DNA of 64,000 nt from Azospirillum brasilense (GCF_003349955.1 NZ_QLKQ01000018.1:1-64000); one strand, 5' to 3'; positions 46,294 to 57,091 are shown, counted from the stretch's first letter. Made by a program: numbers and translations. Notes: a model not told the origin generated them from the letters alone.

Positions 46294-47079
46294 ATGGCTA
46301 TTCCGTCTTTCACCATGCGCCAGCTGCTCGAAGCCGGCGTCCACTTCGGTCACCACACCCGTCGCTGGAACCCGAAGATGGGTCCGTACATCTTCGGCGT
46401 GCGCAACGGCGTGCACATCATCGACCTGGAGCAGACCGTCCCGGCTCTGCACCGCGCCCTGCAGGCCGTCCGTGACGTCGTCGCCGGCGGTGGCCGCGTC
46501 CTGTTCGTCGGCACCAAGCGCCAGGCCCAGGAGAAGGTGGCCGAGGCCGCGTCGAAATGCGGCCAGTACTACGTCAACCACCGCTGGCTCGGCGGCATGC
46601 TGACCAACTGGAAGACCATCTCCCAGTCGATCAAGCGCCTGCGCGAGATGGAAGAGCGTCTGGGCGGCGACACCTCGGGCCTGACCAAGCGCGAAATCCT
46701 CGAGCTGACCCGCGAGCGCGACAAGCTGGAGCGCGCGCTGGGCGGCATCAAGGAGATGGGCGGCCTGCCGGACGTCCTCTTCATCATCGACACCAACAAG
46801 GAGTCGATCGCCGTCAAGGAAGCCAACAAGCTCGGCATTCCGGTCATCGCGGTGATCGACAGCAACTCCGATCCGGACGGCGTGGCCTTCCCGATCCCCG
46901 GCAACGACGACGCCCTGCGCGCCATCGACCTGTACTGCGAGCTGGTGAACGGCGCCGTGCTCGACGGTCTGCAGGCTGAGATGAGCGCCGCCGGCATCGA
47001 CGTCGGTTCCTCCGAGGAGGCTCCGGCCGAGCAGCTGCCGGAAGAGGAAGGGGCCGAGGCCGAACAGGCCCAGGCCTGA
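46294..47079 (+). CDS. rpsB: 30S ribosomal protein S2
   Basis: A 261-residue protein of the small subunit, bound late near the 16S neck. The conserved start [20 protein letters not shown], the [20 protein letters not shown] and the [20 protein letters not shown] segments are present. An acidic C-terminal tail ([20 protein letters not shown]) extends the core, as in several alphaproteobacteria. GGAAAAGGA precedes the ATG; the frame's open extension to 46129 is not coding. Confidence 0.98.
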   Translation: MAIPSFTMRQLLEAGVHFGHHTRRWNPKMGPYIFGVRNGVHIIDLEQTVPALHRALQAVRDVVAGGGRVLFVGTKRQAQEKVAEAASKCGQYYVNHRWLGGMLTNWKTISQSIKRLREMEERLGGDTSGLTKREILELTRERDKLERALGGIKEMGGLPDVLFIIDTNKESIAVKEANKLGIPVIAVIDSNSDPDGVAFPIPGNDDALRAIDLYCELVNGAVLDGLQAEMSAAGIDVGSSEEAPAEQLPEEEGAEAEQAQA

Positions 47080-47093
47080 TCCCGGTGATACGG

Positions 47094-47134
47094 GGCAGCC
47101 GGGCCTTATGACCTATGGCCCGGCTGCCTTTTTT
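47094..47134 (+). terminator. Intrinsic terminator between rpsB and tsf
   Basis: GGCAGCCGGGCC (47094-47105) pairs perfectly with GGCCCGGCTGCC (47117-47128) around an 11-base loop, followed by six T (47129-47134). It lies in the 115-base rpsB-tsf gap, so part of the transcripts should end after rpsB, giving unequal S2 and EF-Ts levels. Confidence 0.9.
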
Positions 47135-47194
47135 ATGAGTTGTTTGGATCAACCCGATCCGCTTGGATCTGTTCGGAAGGAAGAGGGCGAAACC

Positions 47195-48124
47195 ATGGCC
47201 GAGATTACCGCCGCGCTCGTCAAGGAACTGCGCGAGAAGACCGGCGCGGGCATGATGGACTGCAAGAAGGCGCTGGCCGAGACCCAGGGCGACCTCGAGG
47301 GCGCCGTTGACTGGCTGCGCAAGAAGGGCCTCGCCGCCGCCGCCAAGAAGTCCGGCCGCGTCGCCGCCGAGGGTCTGGTCGCCGTCGCCACCGCCGGCAC
47401 CGCCGGCGCCGTCGTCGAGGTGAACGCCGAGACCGACTTCGTCGCGCGCAACGACAAGTTCCAGGCCTTCTCCCTGAAGGCCGCCGAGCTGACCCTGTCG
47501 GGTTCGGGCGACGTCGAGGGCCTGAAGGGCACCGCCTATCCGGACGCCGGCCGCACGGTCCAGGAAGAGCTGACCAACCTGATCGCCACCATCGGCGAGA
47601 ACATGAACATCCGCCGCTCGGCCAAGCTGTCGGTCCCGGCGGGCGTCGTCGTGTCCTACGTCCACTCGGCCATCGCGCCGGGCCTCGGCAAGATCGGCGT
47701 TCTGGTGGCCCTGGAGTCGACCGGCGACGCCGCCAAGCTGAACGATCTGGGCAAGCAGATCGCCATGCACATCGCCGCCGCCCGTCCGGACGCCCTGGAC
47801 ATCGCCGACGTCGACACCTCCGCCCTGGAGCGTGAGCGCAACGTGCTCGCCGAGCAGGCCCGCGCCTCGGGCAAGCCGGAGAACATCGTCGAGAAGATGC
47901 TCGAAGGCCGCATCCGCAAGTACTACGAGGAAGTGGTGCTGCTGGAGCAGACCTACGTGATCGACGGCGAGACCAAGGTCCGCAAGGTGGTGGAGAACGC
48001 CGCCAAGGACGTCGGCGCTCCGGTCAAGGTGACGGGCTTCGTCCGCTTCGCGCTGGGCGAGGGCATCGAGAAGGCGGAGAGCGATTTCGCCGCCGAAGTC
48101 GCCGCCGCCGCCGGCCAGAAGTAA
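47195..48124 (+). CDS. tsf: Elongation factor Ts
   Basis: A 309-residue guanine-nucleotide exchange factor that recycles EF-Tu. The N-terminal UBA-like module ([20 protein letters not shown]) and the core exchange motif [13 protein letters not shown] are present, and the C-terminal coiled-coil and helix follow. GGAAGGAAGAGGG lies upstream of the ATG at 47195; the longer open frame includes the terminator and is rejected. Confidence 0.98.
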   Translation: MAEITAALVKELREKTGAGMMDCKKALAETQGDLEGAVDWLRKKGLAAAAKKSGRVAAEGLVAVATAGTAGAVVEVNAETDFVARNDKFQAFSLKAAELTLSGSGDVEGLKGTAYPDAGRTVQEELTNLIATIGENMNIRRSAKLSVPAGVVVSYVHSAIAPGLGKIGVLVALESTGDAAKLNDLGKQIAMHIAAARPDALDIADVDTSALERERNVLAEQARASGKPENIVEKMLEGRIRKYYEEVVLLEQTYVIDGETKVRKVVENAAKDVGAPVKVTGFVRFALGEGIEKAESDFAAEVAAAAGQK

Positions 48125-48178
48125 GGAACCGGCAGCCCGCCGCACGCACTCTTCACACCAACCGGGAGAAAGCCCCCC

Positions 48179-48934
48179 ATGGCCCAGACCACCGGGACCA
48201 CCGAGCCGGCTGACGGCATCCGCTTCAAACGAGTCCTGCTGAAGGTGTCGGGCGAGGCGTTGATGGGTCAGCGCGACTACGGCCTCGACCCGGACGTCGT
48301 CAACCGCGTCGCCAACGAGGTGAAGGCGGTGATCGAGCTGGGCGTCCAGGTGAGCCTGGTCATCGGCGGAGGCAACATCTTCCGTGGCGTGAAGGGTGCG
48401 GCGAGCGGCATGGAGCGCGCCTCGGCCGACTACATCGGGATGCTCGCCACCGTGATGAACGCCCTGTCGATGCAGAGCGCTCTGGAGCGGATGGGTGTGG
48501 TGACCCGCGTGCAGTCGGCCATTCCCATGTCGTCGGTGTGCGAGCCCTACATCCGGCGCCGCGCCATCCGGCACATGGAGAAGGGCCGCGTGGTGATTTT
48601 CGCCGCCGGCACCGGCAACCCCTTCTTCACCACCGACACCGCCGCCGCGCTGCGCGCGTCGGAGATGGGCTGCGACGCTCTGCTGAAGGGCACGCAGGTG
48701 GACGGCGTCTACACCGCCGACCCGAAGAAGGTGAAGGACGCGGAGCGTTACGAGCGCCTGGGCTATCTCGAAGTCCTGGCGAACGATCTGCAGGTGATGG
48801 ACGCCTCCGCGATCTCCTTGGCGCGCGAGAGCCATATCCCCATACTCGTGTTCTCGATCCACACCCCCGGCGCCTTCGCCGAGGTGATGCAGGGCCGGGG
48901 CAAGTTTACGATCATCAACGAAGAAACGGAGTGA
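48179..48934 (+). CDS. pyrH: Uridylate kinase
   Basis: A 251-residue hexameric amino-acid-kinase-fold enzyme that phosphorylates UMP to UDP. Motifs are [46 protein letters not shown] and [26 protein letters not shown] precedes the ATG. frr follows after 3 bases, the standard pyrH-frr arrangement. Confidence 0.98.
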   Translation: MAQTTGTTEPADGIRFKRVLLKVSGEALMGQRDYGLDPDVVNRVANEVKAVIELGVQVSLVIGGGNIFRGVKGAASGMERASADYIGMLATVMNALSMQSALERMGVVTRVQSAIPMSSVCEPYIRRRAIRHMEKGRVVIFAAGTGNPFFTTDTAAALRASEMGCDALLKGTQVDGVYTADPKKVKDAERYERLGYLEVLANDLQVMDASAISLARESHIPILVFSIHTPGAFAEVMQGRGKFTIINEETE

Positions 48935-48937
48935 GCC

Positions 48938-49507
48938 GTGGCTGCGCCTGATACATCGGACCTCCAGTCGGATCTCAAGCGCCGCATGGAAGGAGCGCTT
49001 GAGGCGTTTCGCAAGGAGTTGAGCGGCCTGCGCACCGGCCGCGCCTCCGCCAGCCTGCTTGAGCCCGTGACCATCGAGGCCTACGGCGCCAGGATGCACC
49101 TCAAGGAGGTCGGCACCGTCAGCGTGCCGGAGCCGCGCCTGATCGTCGTGCAGGTGTGGGACCGCGGCATGGTCAAGGCGGTCGAGAAGGGCATCCGCGA
49201 TTCGGGCCTCGGCTTGAACCCGCAGACGGAAGGCCAGTCGATCCGCGTGCCGCTGCCCGACCTGACGCAGGAGCGCCGCAAGGAACTGGCCAAGGTCGCC
49301 CACAAGTACGCCGAGCAGGCCCGCGTCGCCGTGCGCAACGTGCGTCGCGACGGCATGGACGGCCTGAAGAAGGCCGAAAAGGCCGGCGACATCTCGCAGG
49401 ATGAGCACAAGGGGCTCGGCGAGAAGGTCCAGGCGCTGACCGACCAGTACATCAAGCTGGTCGACGATGCGCTTGCGGCGAAAGAAAAGGACATCATGCA
49501 GGTCTGA
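48938..49507 (+). CDS. frr: Ribosome recycling factor
   Basis: A 189-residue L-shaped protein that, with EF-G, splits the post-termination ribosome. Typical stretches are [49 protein letters not shown] and [13 protein letters not shown]. It begins with GTG 3 bases after pyrH; uppS begins 4 bases after its stop. Confidence 0.97.
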   Translation: MAAPDTSDLQSDLKRRMEGALEAFRKELSGLRTGRASASLLEPVTIEAYGARMHLKEVGTVSVPEPRLIVVQVWDRGMVKAVEKGIRDSGLGLNPQTEGQSIRVPLPDLTQERRKELAKVAHKYAEQARVAVRNVRRDGMDGLKKAEKAGDISQDEHKGLGEKVQALTDQYIKLVDDALAAKEKDIMQV

Positions 49508-49511
49508 CGGC

Positions 49512-50249
49512 ATGCGCGACGCGGAAGACAGCCGCCCCCTGCGCCCGCCCGCGCACGTGGCCGTGATCATGGACGGCAACGGGCGCTGGGCCAAGTCCAG
49601 GGGGCTGCCCCGCACCGCCGGCCATAAAAAGGGCGTGGACGCCGTCCGCCGGACGGTCGAAGCCGCGGGCGAGCTGGGCATCGGCTATCTGACGATCTTC
49701 AGCTTCTCATCCGAGAACTGGCGTCGGCCGGAGGAGGAGGTGTCCGACCTCATGCAGCTCCTGCGCTTCTATCTGCGCAGCGAGATTGCCGACCTCCACC
49801 GAAACGGCGTGCGTTTGCGCGTCATCGGCGACCGGTCCCGCCTGTCCAAGGACATCGTCGGTCTGATCGACAACGCCGAGACCCTCACCCGCGACAATAG
49901 CAAGCTGACCCTCGTGGTGGCGTTGAGCTACGGCTCCCGCCAGGAGATCACGCTGGCGGCGCGGCGTTTGGCCGAAGAGGTGAGGGCGGGGACGCTCGAC
50001 CCCGCGGACATCACCGAGGACCGGCTGTCCGAGCGCCTGTTCACCGCCGACATTCCGGACCCCGACCTGATCGTCCGCACCAGCGGCGAAAAACGCATCA
50101 GCAACTTCCTGCTCTGGCAGGCGGCGTATGCCGAGCTGGTCTTCGTGGACACGCTCTGGCCCGATTTTTCCAAGCGTGACCTGGAGGCGGCGATTGAAGA
50201 GTTCCACCGACGGGAACGTCGCTTCGGCGCAACCACCGGCACCCGCTAA
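49512..50249 (+). CDS. uppS: Undecaprenyl diphosphate synthase
   Basis: A 245-residue cis-prenyltransferase that makes the C55 lipid carrier for peptidoglycan and lipopolysaccharide. The catalytic Asp is in AVIMDGNGRWAKSRG, with FSFSSENWRRPEEEV and the C-terminal RTSGEKRISNFLLWQAAYAE. Its last 56 bases overlap the chosen cdsA start. Confidence 0.97.
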   Translation: MRDAEDSRPLRPPAHVAVIMDGNGRWAKSRGLPRTAGHKKGVDAVRRTVEAAGELGIGYLTIFSFSSENWRRPEEEVSDLMQLLRFYLRSEIADLHRNGVRLRVIGDRSRLSKDIVGLIDNAETLTRDNSKLTLVVALSYGSRQEITLAARRLAEEVRAGTLDPADITEDRLSERLFTADIPDPDLIVRTSGEKRISNFLLWQAAYAELVFVDTLWPDFSKRDLEAAIEEFHRRERRFGATTGTR

Positions 50250-51042
50250 ATCCGGCGACCTGAAGACGCGCGCCATCTCGGCGCTCGTTCTGGCTCCGCT
50301 CGTGCTGGCGGCCGTCTGGGCCGGCGGCTGGGTGTTTTACGCCCTGATCGCGCTCGGCGCCGTGGCCTCCGCCGTGGAGTGGGGCAACCTTGTTCCCTGC
50401 CGCCGCAAGGGTGCCGCCATCGCGTTATCGGTGGCCGGCGTCCTGCTGGCGCTGGCCGCGCAGATCGCCGCCGGGCCGTGGGCGGCCGTCGTCGTCGCCA
50501 TCCTGGCCGCGGCCGGCGTCGCGGTGGCCTCGGGCGGGCCGGACCGCGGTCTGTCCGGTGGCGGCGTCCTCTACATCGTCGCCGGTCTGGCGGGTCTGAT
50601 GTGGCTGCGCGACGATCCGGACTCCGGCCTCGCGCTGTTCCTTTTCACCATGCTCGGCGTCTGGGCGACCGACATCGGCGCCTACGCCGCCGGCCGCACC
50701 ATCGGCGGGCCGAAGCTGGCCCCGCGCATCAGCCCCAAGAAGACCTGGGCCGGCCTGATCGGGGGCATGGCCTCCTCCGCCCTGGTGGGGTGGGGGGTGG
50801 CCCTGGCCGCGGGCGCGCAACGGCCGCTGCTGGCTCTTGCGGTGGGCGCCGTCCTGGCCGTGGTGGCGCAAGCGGGCGACCTCTTCGAATCCGCGGTCAA
50901 GCGCCGTTACAACGTGAAGGACAGCGGCCATCTCATTCCTGGTCACGGGGGAATCCTGGACCGCATCGACGGGTTGCTCAGCGCGGCCCCGGTGCTGGCC
51001 CTGTTCCACGCGACCATCGGTACGGCAATCGCATGGTGGTGA
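50194..51042 (+). CDS. cdsA: Phosphatidate cytidylyltransferase
   Basis: A 282-residue integral membrane enzyme that makes CDP-diacylglycerol for phospholipid synthesis. The signature is present: [49 protein letters not shown]. There is no ATG or GTG near the conserved start. A TTG at 50194 has GGAGG at 50183-50187 with six-base spacing, so I choose it; this places the first 56 bases inside uppS. dxr follows after 7 bases. Confidence 0.92.
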   Translation: MKSSTDGNVASAQPPAPAKSGDLKTRAISALVLAPLVLAAVWAGGWVFYALIALGAVASAVEWGNLVPCRRKGAAIALSVAGVLLALAAQIAAGPWAAVVVAILAAAGVAVASGGPDRGLSGGGVLYIVAGLAGLMWLRDDPDSGLALFLFTMLGVWATDIGAYAAGRTIGGPKLAPRISPKKTWAGLIGGMASSALVGWGVALAAGAQRPLLALAVGAVLAVVAQAGDLFESAVKRRYNVKDSGHLIPGHGGILDRIDGLLSAAPVLALFHATIGTAIAWW

Positions 51043-51049
51043 CGGGGTC

Positions 51050-52240
51050 ATGGTTGTGAAGGCTGAAGGGGCGGGGGACGCGCCACGCCGCGTGACGATC
51101 CTCGGGTCGACCGGGTCGGTCGGCACGCAGACGGTGGACCTCGTCGCCCGCGATCCGGAGCGCTTCCCGGTGGAGGCGCTGACCGCCAACCGCAACGTCG
51201 CCCTCCTCGCCGAACAGGCGCGGCAGCTCCGCCCGAAGCTGGCCGTGGTCGCCGACCCCGCCGCCTACGCCGACCTCAAGGAGGCGCTCGCCGGTACCGG
51301 CGTGGAGGCCGCCGCCGGCCCCCAAGCGGTGGCCGAGGCCGCCGAGCGTCCCGCCGACTGGGTCATGGCCGCCATCGTCGGCGCCGCCGGTCTGGAGCCC
51401 ACGCTGGCCGCCGTGCGCCGCGGCGCCTGCGTCGCCTTCGCCAACAAGGAGGTGCTGGTGTGCGCCGGCGCCCTGATGATGGAGGAGGTGCGCCGCCACG
51501 GAGCCAACCTGCTGCCGGTGGACAGCGAGCATTCGGCGATCTACCAGGTCTTCGACTTCGACCGTCTGGAGAGCGTCCAGCGCCTGATCCTGACGGCCTC
51601 CGGCGGCCCCTTCCGGACCAGGGACCGCGCCTTCATGGCCGCGGCGACGCGCGAGCAGGCGGTCGCCCACCCGACCTGGGACATGGGCGCCAAGATCTCC
51701 ATCGACAGCGCCACCATGATGAACAAGGGGCTGGAGATCATCGAGGCGCATTTCCTCTTCGGCGTTCCCGAAGAGAAGATCGACGTGCTGGTCCACCCGC
51801 AGTCGGTCGTGCATTCGCTGGTCGAGTATGTTGACGGCTCGGTCCTGGCGCAGCTCGGCACGCCGGACATGCGCACGCCGATCGCCTACGCGCTCGGCTG
51901 GCCGGCCCGCATCTCCACGCCTGCCGAACGGCTGGACCTCGTCAAGGCCGCCACACTGACCTTCGAGGCGCCGGACCCCGAGCGATTCCCGGCCCTGCGG
52001 CTGGCCCGGGCCGCCTTGCAAAGCGGTGGGGGCGCTCCTACTATTCTCAGTGCCGCCAACGAGGTGGCCGTGCAGGCGTTCCTCGACCGCCGGATCGGCT
52101 TTCTCGACATCGAACGGATCGTCGAGGGGGTGTTGGGCACGCTGCCGCACCGGCCGCTCCGCGACCTGGGCGCGGTGCGCGACACCGACGCCGAGGCGCG
52201 CCGCGTCGCGGCGGACCGGGTTGCGGCGCTGGCACGCTAG
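51050..52240 (+). CDS. dxr: 1-deoxy-D-xylulose-5-phosphate reductoisomerase
   Basis: This 396-residue enzyme converts DXP to MEP, the committed step of the non-mevalonate isoprenoid pathway that feeds UppS. The NADPH-binding [42 protein letters not shown] and [10 protein letters not shown] segments and the metal-binding [14 protein letters not shown] are present. Length is normal. Confidence 0.97.
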   Translation: MVVKAEGAGDAPRRVTILGSTGSVGTQTVDLVARDPERFPVEALTANRNVALLAEQARQLRPKLAVVADPAAYADLKEALAGTGVEAAAGPQAVAEAAERPADWVMAAIVGAAGLEPTLAAVRRGACVAFANKEVLVCAGALMMEEVRRHGANLLPVDSEHSAIYQVFDFDRLESVQRLILTASGGPFRTRDRAFMAAATREQAVAHPTWDMGAKISIDSATMMNKGLEIIEAHFLFGVPEEKIDVLVHPQSVVHSLVEYVDGSVLAQLGTPDMRTPIAYALGWPARISTPAERLDLVKAATLTFEAPDPERFPALRLARAALQSGGGAPTILSAANEVAVQAFLDRRIGFLDIERIVEGVLGTLPHRPLRDLGAVRDTDAEARRVAADRVAALAR

Positions 52241-52295
52241 AGTCTTTTTCCGGGCGCGGACCGCGAAGGGGCCGCTCCGGAACGCAAGGGATGTG

Positions 52296-53429
52296 ATGGA
52301 CGTCATGGGCGGCTTCGGGACCACGCTTCTGTCTTTTCTGCTGGTCCTCACCGTGCTCGTGTTTGTGCACGAACTCGGTCACTACCTCGTGGCGCGCCGC
52401 AACGGCGTGCGCATCGAGGTCTTCTCCATCGGCTTCGGGCCTGAGCTGTTCGGCTGGACCGACCGCTCCGGGACGCGCTGGAAGTTCAGCGCCATCCCGC
52501 TCGGCGGCTATGTGAAGATGTTCGGCGACGCCGACCCGGCGAGCACGCCCGGCGCCCACACCCAGAGCATGAGCGCCGAGGAGCAGGCGGTTTCCTTCCA
52601 CCACAAGCGGCTCGGCCAGCGGGCGGCCATCGTGGCGGCCGGTCCCATCGCGAATTTCCTGTTCTCCATCGTCGTCCTGGCCGTCCTCTTCGCCACCGCC
52701 GGCCAGTCCTTCACCCCGCCGGACGTCGGCGGCGTGCAGCCGGGCAGCGCCGCGGAGCGCGCCGGCCTGCAGCCGGGCGACCTGATCGTCTCGATCAACG
52801 GCAGCGGCATCCAGCGATTCGAGGAGATCCGGCAGATCGTCTCCATGCAGCCGGGGGCGCCGCTGGAGATGGTGGTGCAGCGCGACGGGCGTTCGGTCAA
52901 TCTGACCGCGACTCCGGACGTGCGGGAGGTCACCGACCGACTCGGCAACACCCACCGAATCGGCCAGCTCGGAATCATGCGCGGCGGGGCGGAGACCAAG
53001 CGCCATGACCCGTTCACCGCCCTGTGGCAGGCGGGCCGGGAGGTCGTCGGCATGGTGTCCGGCACCTTCGTGGCGCTCGGCCAGATGATCGACGGCTCGC
53101 GCGGCACCGAGGAGCTGGGCGGGCCGCTGCGCATCGCCCAGATGTCCGGCGAGGTCGCGCAATCCGGCTGGTACCCGCTGATCTGGTTCATGACCTTCCT
53201 GTCGGTGAACCTCGGCATGATCAATTTGTTTCCGGTTCCGCTGCTTGACGGCGGCCATCTGATGTTTTACGCCCTTGAAGGACTCCGTGGGCGTCCTCTC
53301 GGACCTAAAGCGCAAGAATACGGTTTCCGCATCGGGCTTGCTTTGGTATTAACGCTCATGGTTTTCGCCACGTGGAACGATCTCGTTCAGCTTCGCGTGG
53401 TGGATTTCTTTAGGGGGCTCATTTCCTGA
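52296..53429 (+). CDS. rseP: Site-2 protease RseP
   Basis: A 377-residue inner-membrane zinc metalloprotease that cleaves anti-sigma factors and signal-peptide remnants. The zinc site HELGH is in VFVHELGHYLVARR, a PDZ domain spans about residues 125-205 (PGSAAERAGLQPGDLIVSIN), and the second zinc-ligand region is PVPLLDGGHLMFY. The ATG at 52296 begins MDVMGGFGTTLLSFLLVL. It lies between dxr and bamA, the standard order. Confidence 0.95.
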   Translation: MDVMGGFGTTLLSFLLVLTVLVFVHELGHYLVARRNGVRIEVFSIGFGPELFGWTDRSGTRWKFSAIPLGGYVKMFGDADPASTPGAHTQSMSAEEQAVSFHHKRLGQRAAIVAAGPIANFLFSIVVLAVLFATAGQSFTPPDVGGVQPGSAAERAGLQPGDLIVSINGSGIQRFEEIRQIVSMQPGAPLEMVVQRDGRSVNLTATPDVREVTDRLGNTHRIGQLGIMRGGAETKRHDPFTALWQAGREVVGMVSGTFVALGQMIDGSRGTEELGGPLRIAQMSGEVAQSGWYPLIWFMTFLSVNLGMINLFPVPLLDGGHLMFYALEGLRGRPLGPKAQEYGFRIGLALVLTLMVFATWNDLVQLRVVDFFRGLIS

Positions 53430-53458
53430 GGGATGCCCCCAAAGCCAGGGAGCGAGCT

Positions 53459-55825
53459 TTGCGGGTGTCGAGCAGGGTTCTGGCGTTCGGCCTGATGGCC
53501 GGTTGCGCCATGACGACGGTTTCTCTTGCCCTTTCCCACGCAGCCTGGGCCCAGGCGGGCGCGCCCAATCCGGGTGCGGCGAAATCCGCCGCCTTCGGAG
53601 ACGGGACGCTGGTGGCGCAGATGTTCTCGGGCGGCACCATCCGGGACATCCGGGTGGAGGGCGTCCAGCGCATCGAGCCGACGACGGTCCGCTCCTACCT
53701 CGCGGTTGCGCCCGGCGATCCCTTCGATCCCGACCGCATCGACCAGTCGCTGAAGGCCCTGTTCAACACGGGCCTGTTCGCCGACGTCGTGCTGAAGCGC
53801 GACGGCGACGCGCTGGTGGTGCAGGTGGCGGAAAATCCGATCATCAACCGCATCGCCTTCGAGGGGAACCGGCGCATCGAGAAGGAGAACCTGGAGAAGG
53901 AAATCCAGCTCCGTCCCCGCGTCGTCTACACCCGCACGCGCGTCCAGAGCGACGTGCAGCGCATCCTGGACATCTACCGCCGCCAGGGCCGCTTCGCCGC
54001 GACCGTCGAGCCGAAGATCATCCAGCTCGACCAGAACCGCGTCGATCTGGTGTTCGAGATCAACGAGGGCGTGCGCACCGGCGTGCGCAGCATCACCTTC
54101 ATCGGCAACGAGAAGTTCTCCGACGGGACGCTGCGCGAGGCGATCCAGACGCGGGAAAGCGCCTGGTGGCGCTTCATGACGTCGGACGACAACTACGATC
54201 CGGACCGTCTGAACTACGACCGCGACCTGCTGCGCCGCTATTACCTCAAGGAAGGCTACGCCGACTTCCGCGTCGTTTCCGCCGTGGCGGAGCTGACGCC
54301 GGACCGCGAGGACTTCGTCATCACCTTCACGGTGGACGAGGGCGAGCGCTACAAGTTCGGCAAGATGGACATCAGCACCTCGCTGAAGGCGTTGGACCCG
54401 GAACAGCTGCGCAGCGTGCTGACCACGCGCGAGGGCGACTGGTACAACGCGCAGGAGGTGGAGAACACCATCACCAAGCTGTCCAACTCGGTCGGCGACC
54501 TGCAGTACGCCTTCGTGGACGTCCGGCCGCGCATCTCGCGCAACCGCGAGAACCAGACCATCGACATCGTCTACGACATCGTCGAGGGGCCGCGCGTCTT
54601 CGTGGAGCGCATCGACGTGACCGGCAACGTCCGCACGCTGGACAAGGTGGTCCGGCGCGAGATGCTGCTGTCCGAAGGCGACCCGTTCAGCACGACCAAG
54701 CTGCGCCGCTCCGAGCAGCGCATCAAGGATCTGGGCTATTTCGAACGCGTCAACATCACCACCGCGGAAGGCTCGGCGCCCGACCGTACCGTGATGAACG
54801 TCGAGGTGACCGAGCAGTCCACCGGTGAAATCTCCATCGGCGCCGGCTACTCGACCTCCGACGGTCCGCTGGCCGACTTCTCGATCCGCGAGCGCAACCT
54901 GCTGGGCCGCGGCCAGGACCTGCGCTTCGGCGCCACCGTGTCGGGCAGCCGCCAGGAATACGACGTCTCCTTCACGGAGCCCTATTTCCTCGACCGCGAC
55001 CTGTCCGCCGGTTTCGACCTGTTCCGCATCACCCGCGACTACCAGGACGAAAGCTCCTTCGACGAGAAGAGCACCGGCATGGCCCTGCGCATGGGCTATC
55101 CGCTGACCGAGAACCTGCGCCAGCGCATCTATTACCAGCTCCAGAACACCGACATCACCAGCGTCCCCAGCTCGGCGTCCCGCTACATTCAGGACCAGAA
55201 GGGCGCGCGCACGACGTCGCTGATCGGGCAGGAGCTGACCTACGACCGCCGCAACAGCCGCCTGACTCCGACGGAAGGCTACTACATCCGCCTGACGAAC
55301 GATTTCGCCGGCGTGGGCGGCAACGCCCGCTTCCTGCGCAACCGTCTCGGCGCCGGCTATTACCTGCCGCTGTTCGACGACAACTGGGTGCTCAGCACCA
55401 CGGGCGAGGTCGGCTACATCGTCGGCATCGGCAAGGACGTCTTCCTGTCCGACCGCTTCTTCATCGGCGGCGATACGCTGCGCGGCTTCAACACCGCCGG
55501 CATCGGCCCGCGCGACCTGCGCACCGGTGACGCCCTGGGCGGCACCCGCTACTACCGCGCTTCGGTGGAGATGAGCTTCCCGGTCGGCCTGCCCGAGGAA
55601 TTCGGGCTGAAGGGCCATGCCTTCTCCGACGTTGGCACGCTGGGCAAGGTCGACATCAACGACCCGCTGGTCCCGGACGACGAATCGATCCGCCTGTCGG
55701 TCGGCACCGGCTTGTCCTGGCGGTCCCCCTTCGGGCCGATCCGCCTTGACTTTGCGGTCCCGATTATCAAGGAAGATTACGACAAGAAAGAGATCTTCCG
55801 TTTCAGCTTTGGAACCAGGTTCTAA
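53459..55825 (+). CDS. bamA: Outer membrane protein assembly factor BamA
   Basis: A 788-residue protein that inserts beta-barrel proteins into the outer membrane. A signal peptide ends near AAWAQAG, five POTRA repeats follow (for example IRDIRVEGVQRIEPTTVRSYL region, then FEGNRRIEKENL), and a 16-strand barrel starts near residue 440. The barrel contains the loop-6 motif (DTLRGFNTAG) and the chain ends in Phe. A TTG at 53459 with GGGAG six to seven bases upstream is the likely start; a GTG at 53465 is an alternative. Confidence 0.96.
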   Translation: MRVSSRVLAFGLMAGCAMTTVSLALSHAAWAQAGAPNPGAAKSAAFGDGTLVAQMFSGGTIRDIRVEGVQRIEPTTVRSYLAVAPGDPFDPDRIDQSLKALFNTGLFADVVLKRDGDALVVQVAENPIINRIAFEGNRRIEKENLEKEIQLRPRVVYTRTRVQSDVQRILDIYRRQGRFAATVEPKIIQLDQNRVDLVFEINEGVRTGVRSITFIGNEKFSDGTLREAIQTRESAWWRFMTSDDNYDPDRLNYDRDLLRRYYLKEGYADFRVVSAVAELTPDREDFVITFTVDEGERYKFGKMDISTSLKALDPEQLRSVLTTREGDWYNAQEVENTITKLSNSVGDLQYAFVDVRPRISRNRENQTIDIVYDIVEGPRVFVERIDVTGNVRTLDKVVRREMLLSEGDPFSTTKLRRSEQRIKDLGYFERVNITTAEGSAPDRTVMNVEVTEQSTGEISIGAGYSTSDGPLADFSIRERNLLGRGQDLRFGATVSGSRQEYDVSFTEPYFLDRDLSAGFDLFRITRDYQDESSFDEKSTGMALRMGYPLTENLRQRIYYQLQNTDITSVPSSASRYIQDQKGARTTSLIGQELTYDRRNSRLTPTEGYYIRLTNDFAGVGGNARFLRNRLGAGYYLPLFDDNWVLSTTGEVGYIVGIGKDVFLSDRFFIGGDTLRGFNTAGIGPRDLRTGDALGGTRYYRASVEMSFPVGLPEEFGLKGHAFSDVGTLGKVDINDPLVPDDESIRLSVGTGLSWRSPFGPIRLDFAVPIIKEDYDKKEIFRFSFGTRF

Positions 55826-55826
55826 C

Positions 55827-56405
55827 ATGCAGCTCAGCAAGCTCAGGGCGCTGGTCGCCGCCGGTGCGGTGATGGCGGGTGTCGCGATGGCGACGCCGTC
55901 CTTCGCCGAGGACAAGCCGACCGACAACCTCAAGGCGCCGGTCATCGCGGTGGTCGACGTCCAGAAGATCATGCAGGAATCGAACGCCTCCAAGGGCGTG
56001 TCGAAGTCCTTCGAATCGCTGCGCGAGACCTACCAGAAGGAAATCGCCTCACTGGAAGACAAGCTGCGCAAGTCCGAGGAGGAACTGCGCAAGCAGCAGA
56101 CCGTGCTGGCTCCCGACGCCCTGGCCAACAAGCGCCGCGACTTCGAGAAGCAGGTCGGCGAGGTCCAGAAGACGGTGCAGAGCCGCAAGCGTGTCCTGGA
56201 GAATGCGCTGAACGAGGCGATGGCCGTCGTCCATAAGAACATGGTCGAGATCGTGGCCGACGTCGCGCGCGAGCGCGGCGCCAACCTGGTTCTCGCCCGC
56301 CAGCAATTCGTGCTGGTCGACACCCAGCTCGACGTCACCGACGTGGTGCTGGAGCGGGTGAACAAGAAGCTGCCCCAGGTCGCGCTGACCGTTCCCAAAC
56401 AGTAA
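55827..56405 (+). CDS. OmpH/Skp family periplasmic chaperone
   Basis: A 192-residue protein with a signal peptide (MQLSKLRALVAAGAVMAGVA, cleaved near SFA) and the OmpH core: VDVQKIMQESNASKG, a long coiled coil (SLEDKLRKSEEELRKQQ) and a C-terminal strand region (NLVLARQQFVLVDTQLDVTD). Skp-like proteins hold unfolded outer-membrane proteins in solution until they reach BamA. It begins 1 base after the bamA stop and ends before a terminator. Confidence 0.93.
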   Translation: MQLSKLRALVAAGAVMAGVAMATPSFAEDKPTDNLKAPVIAVVDVQKIMQESNASKGVSKSFESLRETYQKEIASLEDKLRKSEEELRKQQTVLAPDALANKRRDFEKQVGEVQKTVQSRKRVLENALNEAMAVVHKNMVEIVADVARERGANLVLARQQFVLVDTQLDVTDVVLERVNKKLPQVALTVPKQ

Positions 56406-56437
56406 GGCGCGAGCGGCCGCATGCGTCTGCGGATGAG

Positions 56438-56471
56438 CCGCCACGCTTCCTCGGGGAGGCGTGGCGGTTTT
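56438..56471 (+). terminator. Intrinsic terminator after the OmpH/Skp gene
   Basis: CCGCCACGCTTCC (56438-56450) pairs with GGAGGCGTGGCGG (56455-56467) over 13 bp with one G-T pair and a 4-base loop, followed by TTTTC. It lies in the 215-base gap ahead of fabZ; no other feature is evident in the rest of that gap. Confidence 0.82.
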
Positions 56472-56620
56472 CGCTTGCGTCGGACGCGAGGGGGGCTGGA
56501 AACCCGGCGGCGTCGGGATTGCCAAATCCCCGGAAATGGGGCACAAGGGGCTGCGTCCCGGGCCGCCGCAGGCGCGGCGCGGGACGTTTTCGTGGATTTT
56601 GAAAGGCGGGCGGCCGGACC

Positions 56621-57091
56621 ATGGATGTGACGGCGGACAACAAGAAGATAGCCGACCTCGACATCATGCGGATCATGGAAATGATCCCGCATCGCTATCC
56701 GATTCTGATGATCGACCGGGTGATCGACATCACGCTGGGCGAAAGCGCCACCGGCGTGAAGAACGTCACCATCAACGAGCCGTTCTTCCAGGGTCACTTC
56801 CCCTCGCGGCCGGTGATGCCGGGCGTGATGATCATCGAGGCGATGGCGCAGACCTCCGCCGTGCTGGTGGTCGCCACGCTGGGCAAGGAGTCCGAGGGCA
56901 AGCTGGTCTATTTCATGACCGTGGACGAGGCGCGCTTCCGCCGTCCGGTCACGCCCGGCGACACCATCCACATCCATGTGAGCAAGCAGCGCCAGCGCGC
57001 CAACGTGTGGAAGTTCAAGGGCGAGGCCAAGGTCAACGGTGTCCTGGTCGCCGAAGCCGTCTATTCCGCCATGATCCTGGACGAGAAATGA
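56621..57091 (+). CDS. fabZ: 3-hydroxyacyl-ACP dehydratase FabZ
   Basis: A 156-residue hot-dog-fold enzyme that dehydrates 3-hydroxyacyl-ACP in fatty acid elongation. Catalytic features are [16 protein letters not shown] (with the active-site His region at [20 protein letters not shown], where His and Glu act). GAAAGGCGGGC lies upstream. It overlaps lpxA by 4 bases, linking fatty-acid and lipid A synthesis. Confidence 0.97.
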   Translation: MDVTADNKKIADLDIMRIMEMIPHRYPILMIDRVIDITLGESATGVKNVTINEPFFQGHFPSRPVMPGVMIIEAMAQTSAVLVVATLGKESEGKLVYFMTVDEARFRRPVTPGDTIHIHVSKQRQRANVWKFKGEAKVNGVLVAEAVYSAMILDEK

